The notes under the pieces were generated by a model. It did no database searches and was not told the DNA's origin. It saw only the letters and a program-made list of their open reading frames with translations. This document shows, one piece after another, positions 10,248 through 18,090 of a DNA stretch of 64,000 nt (the stretch's first letter is position 1; each line of letters starts with the position of its first letter). The DNA comes from Amycolatopsis granulosa (lineage in GTDB: Bacteria > Actinomycetota > Actinomycetes > Mycobacteriales > Pseudonocardiaceae). The stretch covers positions 3,534,001 through 3,598,000 of the forward strand of contig NZ_JAANOV010000001.1 in the NCBI RefSeq assembly GCF_011758745.1, in the 5' to 3' direction. Both the position numbers and the translations under genes were made by a program.

Positions 10248-11606
10248 GGCGGACATCTCCTCGGCGCTGACGATCGGCGCCGAGCCGGCCAGCGGACGGC
10301 CGGCCGACTCGCGGGTGCAGAAGATGCAGATCGCACCGATGATCCCGGCCGCGATCAGGTAGTACGCGGGCCAGTTCAGGTCGCCGGTGCCGGCCACCAG
10401 CGCGCCCATCACGGTCGACGTGGTGCCACCGAACAGCGACACGGAGATGTTGAACGCGATCGACAGCGCCCCGGCACGGATGCGGGTGGGGAACATCGCG
10501 GGCAGCGTCGAGGGCAGCGTGCTGGAGAAGCACACCAGCGTCAGTCCCATGATCGCGAGCCCGGCGAACGTCGCCACGCCACCGCCGGCGCGGAGCAGCA
10601 GCACCGACGGCAACGACAGCACGATCAGCCCGAGGCACCCGGCCAGCACGACCGGGCGCCGCCCGAACCGGTCGGACAGCCGGCCGAGCACGGTCACCAC
10701 GAACATCAGCAGGACCAGCACGACGATCTGGAGCACCTGCGCGGCGGTCTCCCCGACGCCGTCGTGTCCGTGGCCGGGCAGCGTGTCGGTCAGGTAGGTC
10801 GGCATGTAGCTGGTGAGCATGTAGTTCGTCACGTTCCAGGCGAGCACCAGCCCGGCGCACAGCAGCATCGCCGGCCAGTGTCGGGCGAAGATCGTGCGCA
10901 ACTCGTCCCGGGCGGTCCCGCGCTGCTTGCCCTCGCCGGCGACGAAGTTCGCGAACGCCGGGGTCTCCTCCAGGCGCAGCCGCAGGTAGAGGCCGACCAT
11001 GCCGATCGGCAGCGCGATCAGGAACGGGATCCGCCAGCCCCAGCTGAGCAGCTGCGCCGGTGTGAGCACCGCGGTCAGGACGGTCGCGATCGTGGCGCCC
11101 AACGCGTAGCCGGTGAGCGTGCCGAACTCGAGCCAGCTGCCGAGGAACCCGCGGCGGCGGTCCGGCGCGTACTCGGCGATGAAGGTCATCGCGCTGCCGT
11201 ACTCGCCGCCGGTCGACACGCCCTGCACCAGCCGGGCGAGGAGGACCAGCAGCGGCGCGGCGATGCCGATGGTCGCGTACCCGGGCACGACGCCGATCGC
11301 GAACGTGCCCACCGCCATCAGGATGACGGTGAGCGACAGCACGCGTTTGCGGCCGATGCGATCGGACAGCGGACCGAACAGCAGGCCGCCGAACGGCCGG
11401 ATCAGGAACGACACCGCGAACAACCCGAACGTCGCGATCGTCGCGACCGGGGCGGGCAGGTCGGTGAAGAACACCTTGCTGATCGTGGTGGTCAGGTAGC
11501 CGTAGACGCCGAAGTCGTACCACTCGGTGATGTTGCCGATCGCCGCGGCGCCGACCGCCCGTTTGACGACTGCCCGATCCGCGACATTCACCTCTGGGTC
11601 TTGCAC
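10236..11606 (-). CDS. MFS transporter, metabolite:H+ symporter (MHS) family
   Basis: About 456 residues and 12 transmembrane segments, with the MHS hallmarks GNITEWYDFGVYGYL at the N-terminus, GPLSDRIGRKRVL after TM2 and QGVSTGGEYGSAMTFIAEYAP in the middle. MHS proteins (ProP, KgtP, shikimate permease relatives) import organic acids or osmolytes with protons. The start is uncertain: GTG at 11606 or 11591, with an open extension to 11729. A paralogue lies at 61127-62488. Confidence 0.9.
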   Translation of the reverse strand: MQDPEVNVADRAVVKRAVGAAAIGNITEWYDFGVYGYLTTTISKVFFTDLPAPVATIATFGLFAVSFLIRPFGGLLFGPLSDRIGRKRVLSLTVILMAVGTFAIGVVPGYATIGIAAPLLVLLARLVQGVSTGGEYGSAMTFIAEYAPDRRRGFLGSWLEFGTLTGYALGATIATVLTAVLTPAQLLSWGWRIPFLIALPIGMVGLYLRLRLEETPAFANFVAGEGKQRGTARDELRTIFARHWPAMLLCAGLVLAWNVTNYMLTSYMPTYLTDTLPGHGHDGVGETAAQVLQIVVLVLLMFVVTVLGRLSDRFGRRPVVLAGCLGLIVLSLPSVLLLRAGGGVATFAGLAIMGLTLVCFSSTLPSTLPAMFPTRIRAGALSIAFNISVSLFGGTTSTVMGALVAGTGDLNWPAYYLIAAGIIGAICIFCTRESAGRPLAGSAPIVSAEEMSASRR

Positions 11607-11798
11607 CGTCGGCGCGTACCCAGCGCCGTGGCGGGAAAAACCAGCCGAGCGGGCGCCGGCCGGGTGGGTAGCGTCACGGTAACCGCCGCCCGGGTTCACC
11701 CGTCCGCGTGACCCAGCGGCCTGTTGCACCCGGATTGACCTGCGCTGATCCGGGTATCCGCCGGAGCGGACCAGTCAGCGGCGACCAGGGGCGGCAGC

Positions 11799-12062
11799 AT
11801 GTTGAGCCGGAACGAGCAGCAGCAGCTGAGAGCGATCGAGCAGTGGTTCGAGATCACGGATCCCGAGCTGACCAGATCACTGCGCGACGGGCGGCTCCGT
11901 CACCTGGGCCTGCCGCGCCGGCTCCTGTGCCTCGCGCTGATGGTGTTCGGCGGGGCGATGATCGGGGTGGGCGCAGTGGCCGCGAACGTGTTCCTGCTGT
12001 TCGTCGGCATCGTCGGCCTGACCTTGGGGGTGTGCCTGCGGATCGGGGCGATCCGGCCGTGA
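11799..12062 (+). CDS. DUF3040 small membrane protein
   Basis: 87 residues starting MLSRNEQQQLRAIEQWFEI, the typical DUF3040 opening, followed by a basic patch and two transmembrane helices (LLCLALMVFGGAMIGVGAV, VFLLFVGIVGLTLGV). The family is actinobacterial and of unknown function. A second member is at 22024-22308. Confidence 0.9.
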   Translation: MLSRNEQQQLRAIEQWFEITDPELTRSLRDGRLRHLGLPRRLLCLALMVFGGAMIGVGAVAANVFLLFVGIVGLTLGVCLRIGAIRP

Positions 12063-12093
12063 CGGCGGGGCGGGCACCGGTCCCGCCCCGCCG
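12063..12093. terminator. Bidirectional terminator hairpin
   Basis: A perfect 12-bp stem (CGGCGGGGCGGG / CCCGCCCCGCCG) with a 7-base loop fills the gap between the convergent DUF3040 and DUF305 genes. It can serve both strands. Confidence 0.82.
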
Positions 12094-12099
12094 CGACCG

Positions 12100-12627
12100 T
12101 CAGCCGAGGATCGCTCGCATCTCGGTGATCTCGGCTTGCTGGGTCTCGGTGATGCGCTGGGCCAGCGCCTTGGCCTCGCCGTTGACGCCCTGCGTCAGCT
12201 CGGTCCGCGCCATCTCGACCGCACCCTCGTGGTGTTCGGTCATCATCCGGAGGAACTCCTGGTCGAATTCGCTGCCGGTGGCGTGCTCGAGCATGGCCGT
12301 CCCGTCGCCACCCGTGTCACCCGGCATCGAGTGGCCGGCCGGCGCGGCCGGTGCGCCCCAGCTCGTGAGCCAGCCCCGCATCTGCTGGATCTCCGGGGCC
12401 TGTGCCCGCTGGATGCGGCCCGCGAGGTCGAGCACCCGCGGGTCGGCGGCACGCCCCGGCGCCAGCTTCGCCATCTCCACGGCACCCTCGTGGTGGGGGA
12501 TCATCATCGACACGAACCCGACGTCGGCCTGGTTGTGATCGGGCTGCCGCGGGGGTGCGGCGGACTGCCCGGTACAGGCCGTGAGGAGTGCGGCGGTCAG
12601 CAGGAGACCGCCGAGGATCTTGCGCAT
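12100..12627 (-). CDS. DUF305 lipoprotein
   Basis: 175 residues with a lipoprotein signal peptide (LLLTAALLTAC, lipobox LTAC). It carries two copies of the DUF305 motif, MMIPHHEGAVEMA and MMTEHHEGAVEMA, giving paired His-His motifs in a ferritin-like helical domain, probably on the outer face of the membrane. His-rich DUF305 proteins are often found near copper-handling genes; metal binding is plausible but not shown here. Last gene of a small minus-strand operon with DUF6153 and a proline-rich peptide. Confidence 0.92.
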   Translation of the reverse strand: MRKILGGLLLTAALLTACTGQSAAPPRQPDHNQADVGFVSMMIPHHEGAVEMAKLAPGRAADPRVLDLAGRIQRAQAPEIQQMRGWLTSWGAPAAPAGHSMPGDTGGDGTAMLEHATGSEFDQEFLRMMTEHHEGAVEMARTELTQGVNGEAKALAQRITETQQAEITEMRAILG

Positions 12628-12681
12628 GGAAAAAAGACCTCTCGTGTGTTTGCAGTTGCGAATTCGGCGGGCGAGCGCCGA

Positions 12682-13029
12682 TCACAGCCGCAGCACACAC
12701 GTGTGGTCGAGCATCGCGCGCCCGGAGGGACGGCCGGGCGCGCGCGAGCGGGGACACCCCGCTGGGCGGCGCGACGGTGGCGGGGTCCGGATCGCGCGCA
12801 GCAGCATCCCGAGGCCGAGCACCACACCGGCGAGCAGGACGGCGAGGCACAGGTGCAGCACGTCGTGCCTCATGCCGTGATCCTGGTGGCCGACGGGATG
12901 CCCGGCGTCGGCCGGCACGCTCATGGCCGGGCTCTCGGGCGCGGCGGCACCGGCGATGTGGTGCATGCCGACCAGGCCCAGGGCGAGTAGGCACAAGAGC
13001 ACCACGCGTCGCCAGCCGGTCACCGCCAC
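12682..13029 (-). CDS. DUF6153-like small membrane protein
   Basis: About 115 residues with two transmembrane segments (VVLLCLLALGLVGMHHIAG and LHLCLAVLLAGVVLGLGML), a His-rich loop between them (GHPVGHQDHGMRHD) and a basic Pro/Arg tail. DUF6153 and DUF305 neighbours recur in actinobacteria. The GTG at 13029 is four bases after the stop of the proline-rich gene, so it probably depends on coupled translation. The loop histidines suggest metal contact, which is an inference. Confidence 0.72.
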   Translation of the reverse strand: MAVTGWRRVVLLCLLALGLVGMHHIAGAAAPESPAMSVPADAGHPVGHQDHGMRHDVLHLCLAVLLAGVVLGLGMLLRAIRTPPPSRRPAGCPRSRAPGRPSGRAMLDHTCVLRL

Positions 13030-13033
13030 GCGG

Positions 13034-13183
13034 TCAGGATATCGGCATCGGCGGACCCGGCGGCGGCATCGGTGGCTCCGGTGGTGTGGGTGGCGGCGGT
13101 GGTTCGGGTGGTGTGGGCGGCACCGGTTCGGGACCCGGCCCGGGCGGGATCGGCTCGGGACCGGGAGGTTCGGGATGGACCAT
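13034..13183 (-). CDS. 49-aa proline-rich small protein
   Basis: The ATG has an excellent GAGGAGGA ribosome site five bases upstream. The peptide starts MVHPEPPGPEPIPPGPGPEP and consists almost wholly of Pro, Gly and Glu, ending PMPIS. It has no signal peptide or membrane segment. It sits four bases before the DUF6153 start, making a three-gene operon with DUF6153 and DUF305. The ribosome site and spacing make it likely to be translated; its role is unknown. Confidence 0.65.
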   Translation of the reverse strand: MVHPEPPGPEPIPPGPGPEPVPPTPPEPPPPPTPPEPPMPPPGPPMPIS

Positions 13184-13258
13184 GGTGTCCTCCTCGGTCG
13201 GCTCTCGCGGTTCCGGAATACCCCTGCCGTGCGCGGGCGAACGCCTAGACTCGACCTC

Positions 13259-13537
13259 ATGCGGCGACACCGGCCGGTAGTCGAGGTGCCTGACGTGGTG
13301 GGTCTGGGCGCCGGCGACGCGTGCGCCATCGTGCGCCGCGCCGGGCTGGTGCCGGCCGGCCCGGAGGGGATGCCGGCGCCCGAGGACGGTGTGGTCGTCG
13401 CGCAGGCGCCGGTCGGCACCGCCGGCGCCGAGGAGGGCGCGACGGTCGTCCTCGTCACGCAGCACGGGCGCCACCCGGCGGACGACCCCATCACCCCGCC
13501 GCCCACCGAAGAGGCCGACACCCTCCAGCCCGCCTGA
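13259..13537 (+). CDS. Single-PASTA-domain protein
   Basis: 92 residues. Residues about 8-70 form one PASTA domain (VVEVPDVVGLGAGDACAIVRR ... GLVPAGPEG ... VVAQAPVGTAGAEEGATVVL), the fold that binds peptidoglycan or lipid II in PknB-type kinases and PBPs. There is no signal peptide or membrane anchor, which is unusual for PASTA proteins. It is divergent from the proline-rich gene. Confidence 0.8.
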   Translation: MRRHRPVVEVPDVVGLGAGDACAIVRRAGLVPAGPEGMPAPEDGVVVAQAPVGTAGAEEGATVVLVTQHGRHPADDPITPPPTEEADTLQPA

Positions 13538-13872
13538 CCCGGACCGTCCACACGCGACGTCGCCGCGGCTGACCGTCCGTATCGGACGACCTGGGAACTC
13601 ACTCGACAGAGTGAAACGGGGAACTTTTCCTGTGGGTGATTCCCAACCTTTGACACTGGTTTGACGCCCTCTGGGCCAAACGGGAGCATTCCGCTCCATG
13701 TTGATCAGTCACACGCTGACAGTGCGGCTGTTTGTCGACCTGCTGCGGCAGTCCAGCGCCCTGTGTCCACACGGCGCCCGTAGCTGACCCGAGCTTCCCC
13801 TTTCGGCATTCCGGGGGAGAACTGTGCCCATTTCCGGGCACGCGTTTTCATGGGAACGAACATGGAGAAGGC
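13538..13872 (+). promoter_or_regulatory. Upstream region of secreted selenium-binding protein gene
   Basis: 335 bp with no gene I can support. It is less GC-rich than its flanks and holds TTGACA near 13650 and several short inverted repeats, so it probably carries the promoter and a long leader. GGAGAAGG just before 13873 is the ribosome site. A frame open from 13732 lacks a suitable start context and would bury the signal peptide. Confidence 0.5.
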
Positions 13873-15708
13873 ATGCGCCTGAAATCGCCAGGATGGCGAA
13901 AACTGTTGACCGGCACGGCGGCGGTCGCGATCGCCGCCGGTGCCGTGACCTACACGGGCACGAGCAGCGCCTACGCGGACGTGCAGGTCGTCACCGACGC
14001 GAAGACCGCCGCGGACGGCAAGCAGTACTGGGTGGAGAACCACCTCGTCGGCGGGGATCTCGCGAAAATCCGCAGCGAGGGTGCGCAGCGCAAGGAATGG
14101 CTGCTCGTCTGGGCCGGTGACGAGAACATCGCGGACACGGCCGTCAAGGACGTGAAGAACCTGCCGGGCACCCTCGGCGGCGGCCTGAACAAGGCCAAGA
14201 ACGCCCTGCCCGGCCCGGACTTCCTCGCCGTCATCGACGCCACCAAGGGTTCGCCGACGTACGGCAAGGTCGTCAACACCGCCACCGTCGGCCCGCTGGT
14301 CGAGAACGAGCCGCACCACATGCAGTACGTGTGGCACAAGGGCGACACCATCTACGCCGGGGCGTTGTTCGCCGCGGCGACGTACGCGTTCGACGTGAGC
14401 GCGTTGCCGCAGCTCAAGCTCAAGGGCATCAGCCTGCCGACGCAGACGCTCGGCGGTTCCGTGCCGGACGCCTACTGGGTGCTCAAGGACGGCACCGCGT
14501 ACGGCACGTACATGGGTGGGCCGGTCGCACCCGGCCCGTACACCTACGCCAACGGCCAGACAGTGGTCGGCAACGGGTTCGCCGGCAGCCCCGGCGAGGT
14601 CGTGCGCTTCGACCAGAACGCGCGGGTGCTGTCGCAGACCTCGGCGGCGACCCCGCAGGGCGACGACGCGAAGCTGTGCGAGAACCTGCCGACGCTCACC
14701 CAGGCGACCTGCGCCAACCCGCACGGCATCCAGGCCCGCGAGGACCTGAACACGCTGGTCACCAGTGACTACGCGGAACCGCGCAACATCATCCTGGACC
14801 CGGTCAAGCAGCCGTCGCCGTACCTGCGCCGGCCCACCATCCGGACCTGGGACATCTCCGACCGCAACAACCCGAAGCTCAAGGCGGTGTCGTATCTGCC
14901 GGACGGCCCCCGGGCCAAGGACTACGACCCGCTGTACGCGGAGAGCCGCGCGGCCATGGAGGCCACGGTGACCAACCTGCCCGGCCACAAGGGCGCGTTC
15001 GCCGAGACCATGCAGGGCGGTTCGGTGTTCTACACGCCGGACATCACCAAGCCGCAGCCCCACTGGTACCAGGTGTGGGACGACGGCGCGGCGAACCGGG
15101 CGCTGGGCAACAACGACAGCATCGGCGCCAGCTCCAACGGCGGCTGGATCCAGACCAGCCCGGACGACCGCTTCCTCTACCGCGCCATCCAGGGCCGGCA
15201 GAAGGGCACCCTCGGGCCGGACGACCCCGGCACCACCGGGGGCGTCTACGTGCTGAACATCGAGAACCTGCTGGCGCAGGGCCCGGAGTGGGCCGGTCCC
15301 GGCATCCAGACCAAGGAGCAGGCGCGCAGCGGCGCGGACAACGGCGTGCTGCCCACGCTCGCGGGTGCCGCGCCGATCAACCCGGGCACCCCGGGTGCCG
15401 GCCCGCACTGGGGCGCGTTCGACAACTTCGTGCTGGGCGGCGACGGTTTCTACCACGAGACCAGCTCGCCGGACCGGGTCGCGGTGTCGAACTACTTCGT
15501 TGCGCGGTCCGGTTTGGACGGTGACCACAAGGTCAACATCGTGGACCTGTCGCGGGACGGCAAGGCCACCGTGGACCAGGACTTCCGCGACGAGTTCACC
15601 GGCGCGGTGGGCATCAACTTCAACCGGAAGTCGTGGCCGCACGGCGAGTTCGGCAACGCCAAACCCCACTCGGAACTGTTCGTCGTCGCCGACGCGGACG
15701 TGAAGTGA
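13873..15708 (+). CDS. Secreted selenium-binding (SBP56 / methanethiol oxidase)-like protein
   Basis: 611 residues with an N-terminal signal peptide (MRLKSPGWRKLL then a hydrophobic stretch and SSAYADV). The body is a beta-propeller of the SBP56 family, with NEPHHMQYVW, NPHGIQAREDLNTLVTSDY, RTWDISDRNNPKLKA and GNAKPHSELFVV. SBP56 proteins include copper-dependent methanethiol oxidases that release sulfide, formaldehyde and peroxide; the conserved His residues are compatible but the activity is not proven. The enzyme is usually cytosolic or periplasmic, so export here is notable. A YeeE/YedE sulfur transporter gene lies 2.4 kb downstream. Confidence 0.85.
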   Translation: MRLKSPGWRKLLTGTAAVAIAAGAVTYTGTSSAYADVQVVTDAKTAADGKQYWVENHLVGGDLAKIRSEGAQRKEWLLVWAGDENIADTAVKDVKNLPGTLGGGLNKAKNALPGPDFLAVIDATKGSPTYGKVVNTATVGPLVENEPHHMQYVWHKGDTIYAGALFAAATYAFDVSALPQLKLKGISLPTQTLGGSVPDAYWVLKDGTAYGTYMGGPVAPGPYTYANGQTVVGNGFAGSPGEVVRFDQNARVLSQTSAATPQGDDAKLCENLPTLTQATCANPHGIQAREDLNTLVTSDYAEPRNIILDPVKQPSPYLRRPTIRTWDISDRNNPKLKAVSYLPDGPRAKDYDPLYAESRAAMEATVTNLPGHKGAFAETMQGGSVFYTPDITKPQPHWYQVWDDGAANRALGNNDSIGASSNGGWIQTSPDDRFLYRAIQGRQKGTLGPDDPGTTGGVYVLNIENLLAQGPEWAGPGIQTKEQARSGADNGVLPTLAGAAPINPGTPGAGPHWGAFDNFVLGGDGFYHETSSPDRVAVSNYFVARSGLDGDHKVNIVDLSRDGKATVDQDFRDEFTGAVGINFNRKSWPHGEFGNAKPHSELFVVADADVK

Positions 15709-15713
15709 GCACC

Positions 15714-15749
15714 GCCGTGCGTGGCCGGGTCCGCCCGGCCACGCACGGC
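15714..15749 (+). terminator. Strong hairpin after selenium-binding protein gene
   Basis: A perfect 16-bp stem (GCCGTGCGTGGCCGGG and complement) with a TCCG loop, starting six bases after the stop. It separates this gene from the downstream membrane-protein gene, so read-through would be attenuated. Confidence 0.85.
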
Positions 15750-15798
15750 CCGGCGCGCACCCCCCGTTGAACGCCCCTAGCGCTGGAAGAGGTACCTC

Positions 15799-17457
15799 AT
15801 GGACCACGGGTCCCATCCGGTCACCGGCTCGGCCGGGCTGGATCTGGCCGCGCTGATCGTGCGGCTGGTGTTGTTGCCCGCCACGGCTTTCGTCGCCGGG
15901 ATCGGGCTGCTGCGCCCGCAGGTGGACACGCTGCCGCGCCGGCTGGGACAGGTCACGGCGGCGCTGGGCGTCCTGTCCGCGGTGCTGGCCGTCGTGTCGG
16001 CGGCCGCGTTCGACGTCAACGTCGTCGCCGCGGTCGTGCACGCGCTGCTGGTGCTGGCCGTGCCGGTGCTGACCACGCGCCGCCCGCCGGTGGGCCGCTG
16101 GGTCGCGGTCGGGCTGCTCGTGCTGCTGATCCTGGAGACCGCGCTGGGCCGCAACGGCGTGGAGTTCGCGGTCGACACGGTGTACGTCGCCGGAACGGCC
16201 GTCTGGTTCGGGCTGGCCGCGCTGGCGCTGGCGCGGGTGGACACGCCCCGGTTCGGTGCGCTGTCGTGGACCCTCGGCGGCGGCCTGGCGCTGGCGGCCG
16301 CCGTGCAGCTGGTGCTGTCCGGGGTGGCCTTCGACCGGCGGGTTTACCAGACGTTGTTCGGCGTCGCGTTGCTGGCCGCTCTCGTGCTGCCGATCGCCGC
16401 CACCGCCGCGCGGCGGTTCGCCGTGATCGGGGTCGCCGCGGCGTTCCTGGCCTGGAGCGCGGTCGTGGCGCTGCCGAAGCCGGCCGAGCTGCCGGTGCCC
16501 GGGGTCCCGCTGCTCGCCGACGCCGGGGGCGCCCCGGTGCTGGTCAGCCCGCAGCGGCCGGGCGTGAACCTCGTCCACCTGTCCGCGCCGGGTTCGGTGC
16601 GGACCGGCGACGGGACGTCCGTCGAGGCGGTCCCGCGGCCGGGCGCCTCCGGTTACTGGGCCGAGGTCGAGCTGCCCGCGGGACGCAGCGAGCTGGTGGT
16701 GGGCGACCGGGTCGTGGAAGTGGACGCCGGCACGTCGGTGGGTGTGCCGACGGCTTCCGGACCGGACGGCCCGGAGTGCGCGACGACCGCGCTGGGCGGG
16801 CTGGTGGCCGGCCGCAAGGACGTGCTGACGAGCTGCCCGGCCGATGAACTGTCCGAAGAGGATGCCGACGCGCTGCGCAAGCTGGTCGGGTTCCTGGCCG
16901 ACCGCAAGACCCAGTCCATCACGGTCGTCGACGACACCACCCCGCGCGGCACGGCGGCGGGACGCGTGGTCCGGGAAGCCGCTGCGGCCCACGGGATCGC
17001 CGTCCGGCCGGAGGGCGCCGCGCTGGTGGTGGTCTCGGGCTGGGCGCGGGCGGCCTCGGCGCTGGACGGTGCGGCCGCCGCGCAACGGGAACAGCCGGCG
17101 TACCCGTTCGGCCTTTACGTCGCGCCGTGGCTGCTGACCGGGCCGCTGGTGAACAGCGTGGCGAGCTCGACGGTGCCGCTGCGGTTCGACCCGCGTGAAC
17201 AGGCGGCGGTCAGCTACGCGGTGGCGCTGGACAACGCGTTTCCCGGTGAGGCGGCGACCGTGACCGGGTTCCGGCAGTGGCTCGGCCCGGAACAGCCGGC
17301 CGCGCCACGGGTCCAGCTGTTCGCGTCGGCACAGGTCAACGCGATGCCGATGTTGCCGGGCCAGCCGCACGCGCCGGGCATGGACTCGCCCGGTGCCGGA
17401 CCCGGGTTCTTCGTTCCACAGGGGACGGTCGTGCCGGTCAGTTTTCCGCTCGGATGA
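15799..17457 (+). CDS. Polytopic membrane protein with exported C-terminal domain
   Basis: 552 residues. The first 230 residues hold about seven or eight transmembrane helices (LAALIVRLVLLPATAFVAGIG, GLLVLLILETALG and others). The rest is soluble and probably extracytoplasmic, with two Cys near 320-340 (PECATT and LTSCPADEL). The first helices loosely recall CopD-like copper proteins, but I cannot assign a family. The gene follows the selenium-binding protein gene and overlaps the next small gene by ATGA or nearly abuts it, which suggests a shared function. Confidence 0.75.
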   Translation: MDHGSHPVTGSAGLDLAALIVRLVLLPATAFVAGIGLLRPQVDTLPRRLGQVTAALGVLSAVLAVVSAAAFDVNVVAAVVHALLVLAVPVLTTRRPPVGRWVAVGLLVLLILETALGRNGVEFAVDTVYVAGTAVWFGLAALALARVDTPRFGALSWTLGGGLALAAAVQLVLSGVAFDRRVYQTLFGVALLAALVLPIAATAARRFAVIGVAAAFLAWSAVVALPKPAELPVPGVPLLADAGGAPVLVSPQRPGVNLVHLSAPGSVRTGDGTSVEAVPRPGASGYWAEVELPAGRSELVVGDRVVEVDAGTSVGVPTASGPDGPECATTALGGLVAGRKDVLTSCPADELSEEDADALRKLVGFLADRKTQSITVVDDTTPRGTAAGRVVREAAAAHGIAVRPEGAALVVVSGWARAASALDGAAAAQREQPAYPFGLYVAPWLLTGPLVNSVASSTVPLRFDPREQAAVSYAVALDNAFPGEAATVTGFRQWLGPEQPAAPRVQLFASAQVNAMPMLPGQPHAPGMDSPGAGPGFFVPQGTVVPVSFPLG

Positions 17458-17480
17458 CCCGGGCGGAGCAGGAAAGGAGA

Positions 17481-17696
17481 GTGCAGGAAGTGCGCAGGAG
17501 TGTGGTGAGGGTGCTGGCCGGTGGCGTGATCGCGGCCGCGGCGTTCGGTGCCGGTGGCGGTGTCGCGAGCGCCGGCGAGGTGCCCATCTGGGCCGTGTCC
17601 GGGGCGGATGCCGGTCCGCTGCTCGACCCGGCGATCGGGGCGCCGGCCACGGCGCTCGCACCGGTCTTCGGACTGTTGACCGAACTGGCCGGCTGA
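17481..17696 (+). CDS. Small secreted protein
   Basis: About 71 residues with an Arg-rich N-terminus and signal peptide (RRSVVRVLAGGVIAAAAFGA then VASAGEV), leaving a short mature part of about 40 residues (PIWAVSGADAGPLLDPAIG ...). Three starts are possible: ATG at 17454, overlapping the upstream stop as ATGA; GTG at 17481; or GTG at 17490. AAAGGAG stands between the first two. It resembles the convergent gene at 17759 in size and organisation. Confidence 0.65.
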   Translation: MQEVRRSVVRVLAGGVIAAAAFGAGGGVASAGEVPIWAVSGADAGPLLDPAIGAPATALAPVFGLLTELAG

Positions 17697-17709
17697 CGCC
17701 GGGCACGCG

Positions 17710-17747
17710 AGAGGGCCCCGCACCAGGTGGGTGGTGCGGGGCCCTCT
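17710..17747. terminator. Bidirectional terminator between convergent small secreted genes
   Basis: A perfect 16-bp stem (AGAGGGCCCCGCACCA and complement) with a 6-base loop, midway between the two convergent stops. Confidence 0.92.
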
Positions 17748-17758
17748 TGGTGCTCAGC

Positions 17759-17995
17759 TCAGCCGAAGCTCGGCAGGAGCTTGCCCGGCGCGGCGTTGAC
17801 GGACCGGACCAGCCCGATCACCGGCACGCCCAGCGGCGCGAAGGTGTAGGCGTTGTTGAGGTTGGTCGTGTCCGGCTCGTCCACGACGGCCACCTCGCCC
17901 GGCGCGGGTGCGGCCAGCGCGGGTGCCGCGGCGCCGAACACGGCCGCCCCGGCGAGGGCGCTCGCGACGAGGCCCCGGATCACGGTCTTCTGCAT
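17759..17995 (-). CDS. Small secreted protein
   Basis: 78 residues. The signal peptide starts MQKTVIRGLVASALAGAAVF, with a likely cleavage after ALAAP. The mature segment ends in APLGVPVIGLVRSVNAAPG. Ribosome site GAAAGGTGGG before the ATG. It has no Cys pair and no chaplin motif. It lies downstream of the YeeE/YedE gene's own terminator hairpin, so it is probably transcribed separately. Confidence 0.75.
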   Translation of the reverse strand: MQKTVIRGLVASALAGAAVFGAAAPALAAPAPGEVAVVDEPDTTNLNNAYTFAPLGVPVIGLVRSVNAAPGKLLPSFG

Positions 17996-18042
17996 GGTCC
18001 CACCTTTCTCACCTGTCGGGGATTGTGTTACCCCGCAACGAG

Positions 18043-18076
18043 AATGGCAGGACAACCGGGTGGTTGTCCTGCCATT
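18043..18076 (-). terminator. Terminator hairpin after YeeE/YedE gene
   Basis: A perfect 15-bp stem (AATGGCAGGACAACC and complement) with a GGGT loop, 14 bp past the stop of the transporter gene and upstream of the small secreted gene's ribosome site. Confidence 0.88.
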
Positions 18077-18090
18077 CCAGCGCTTGGGAA

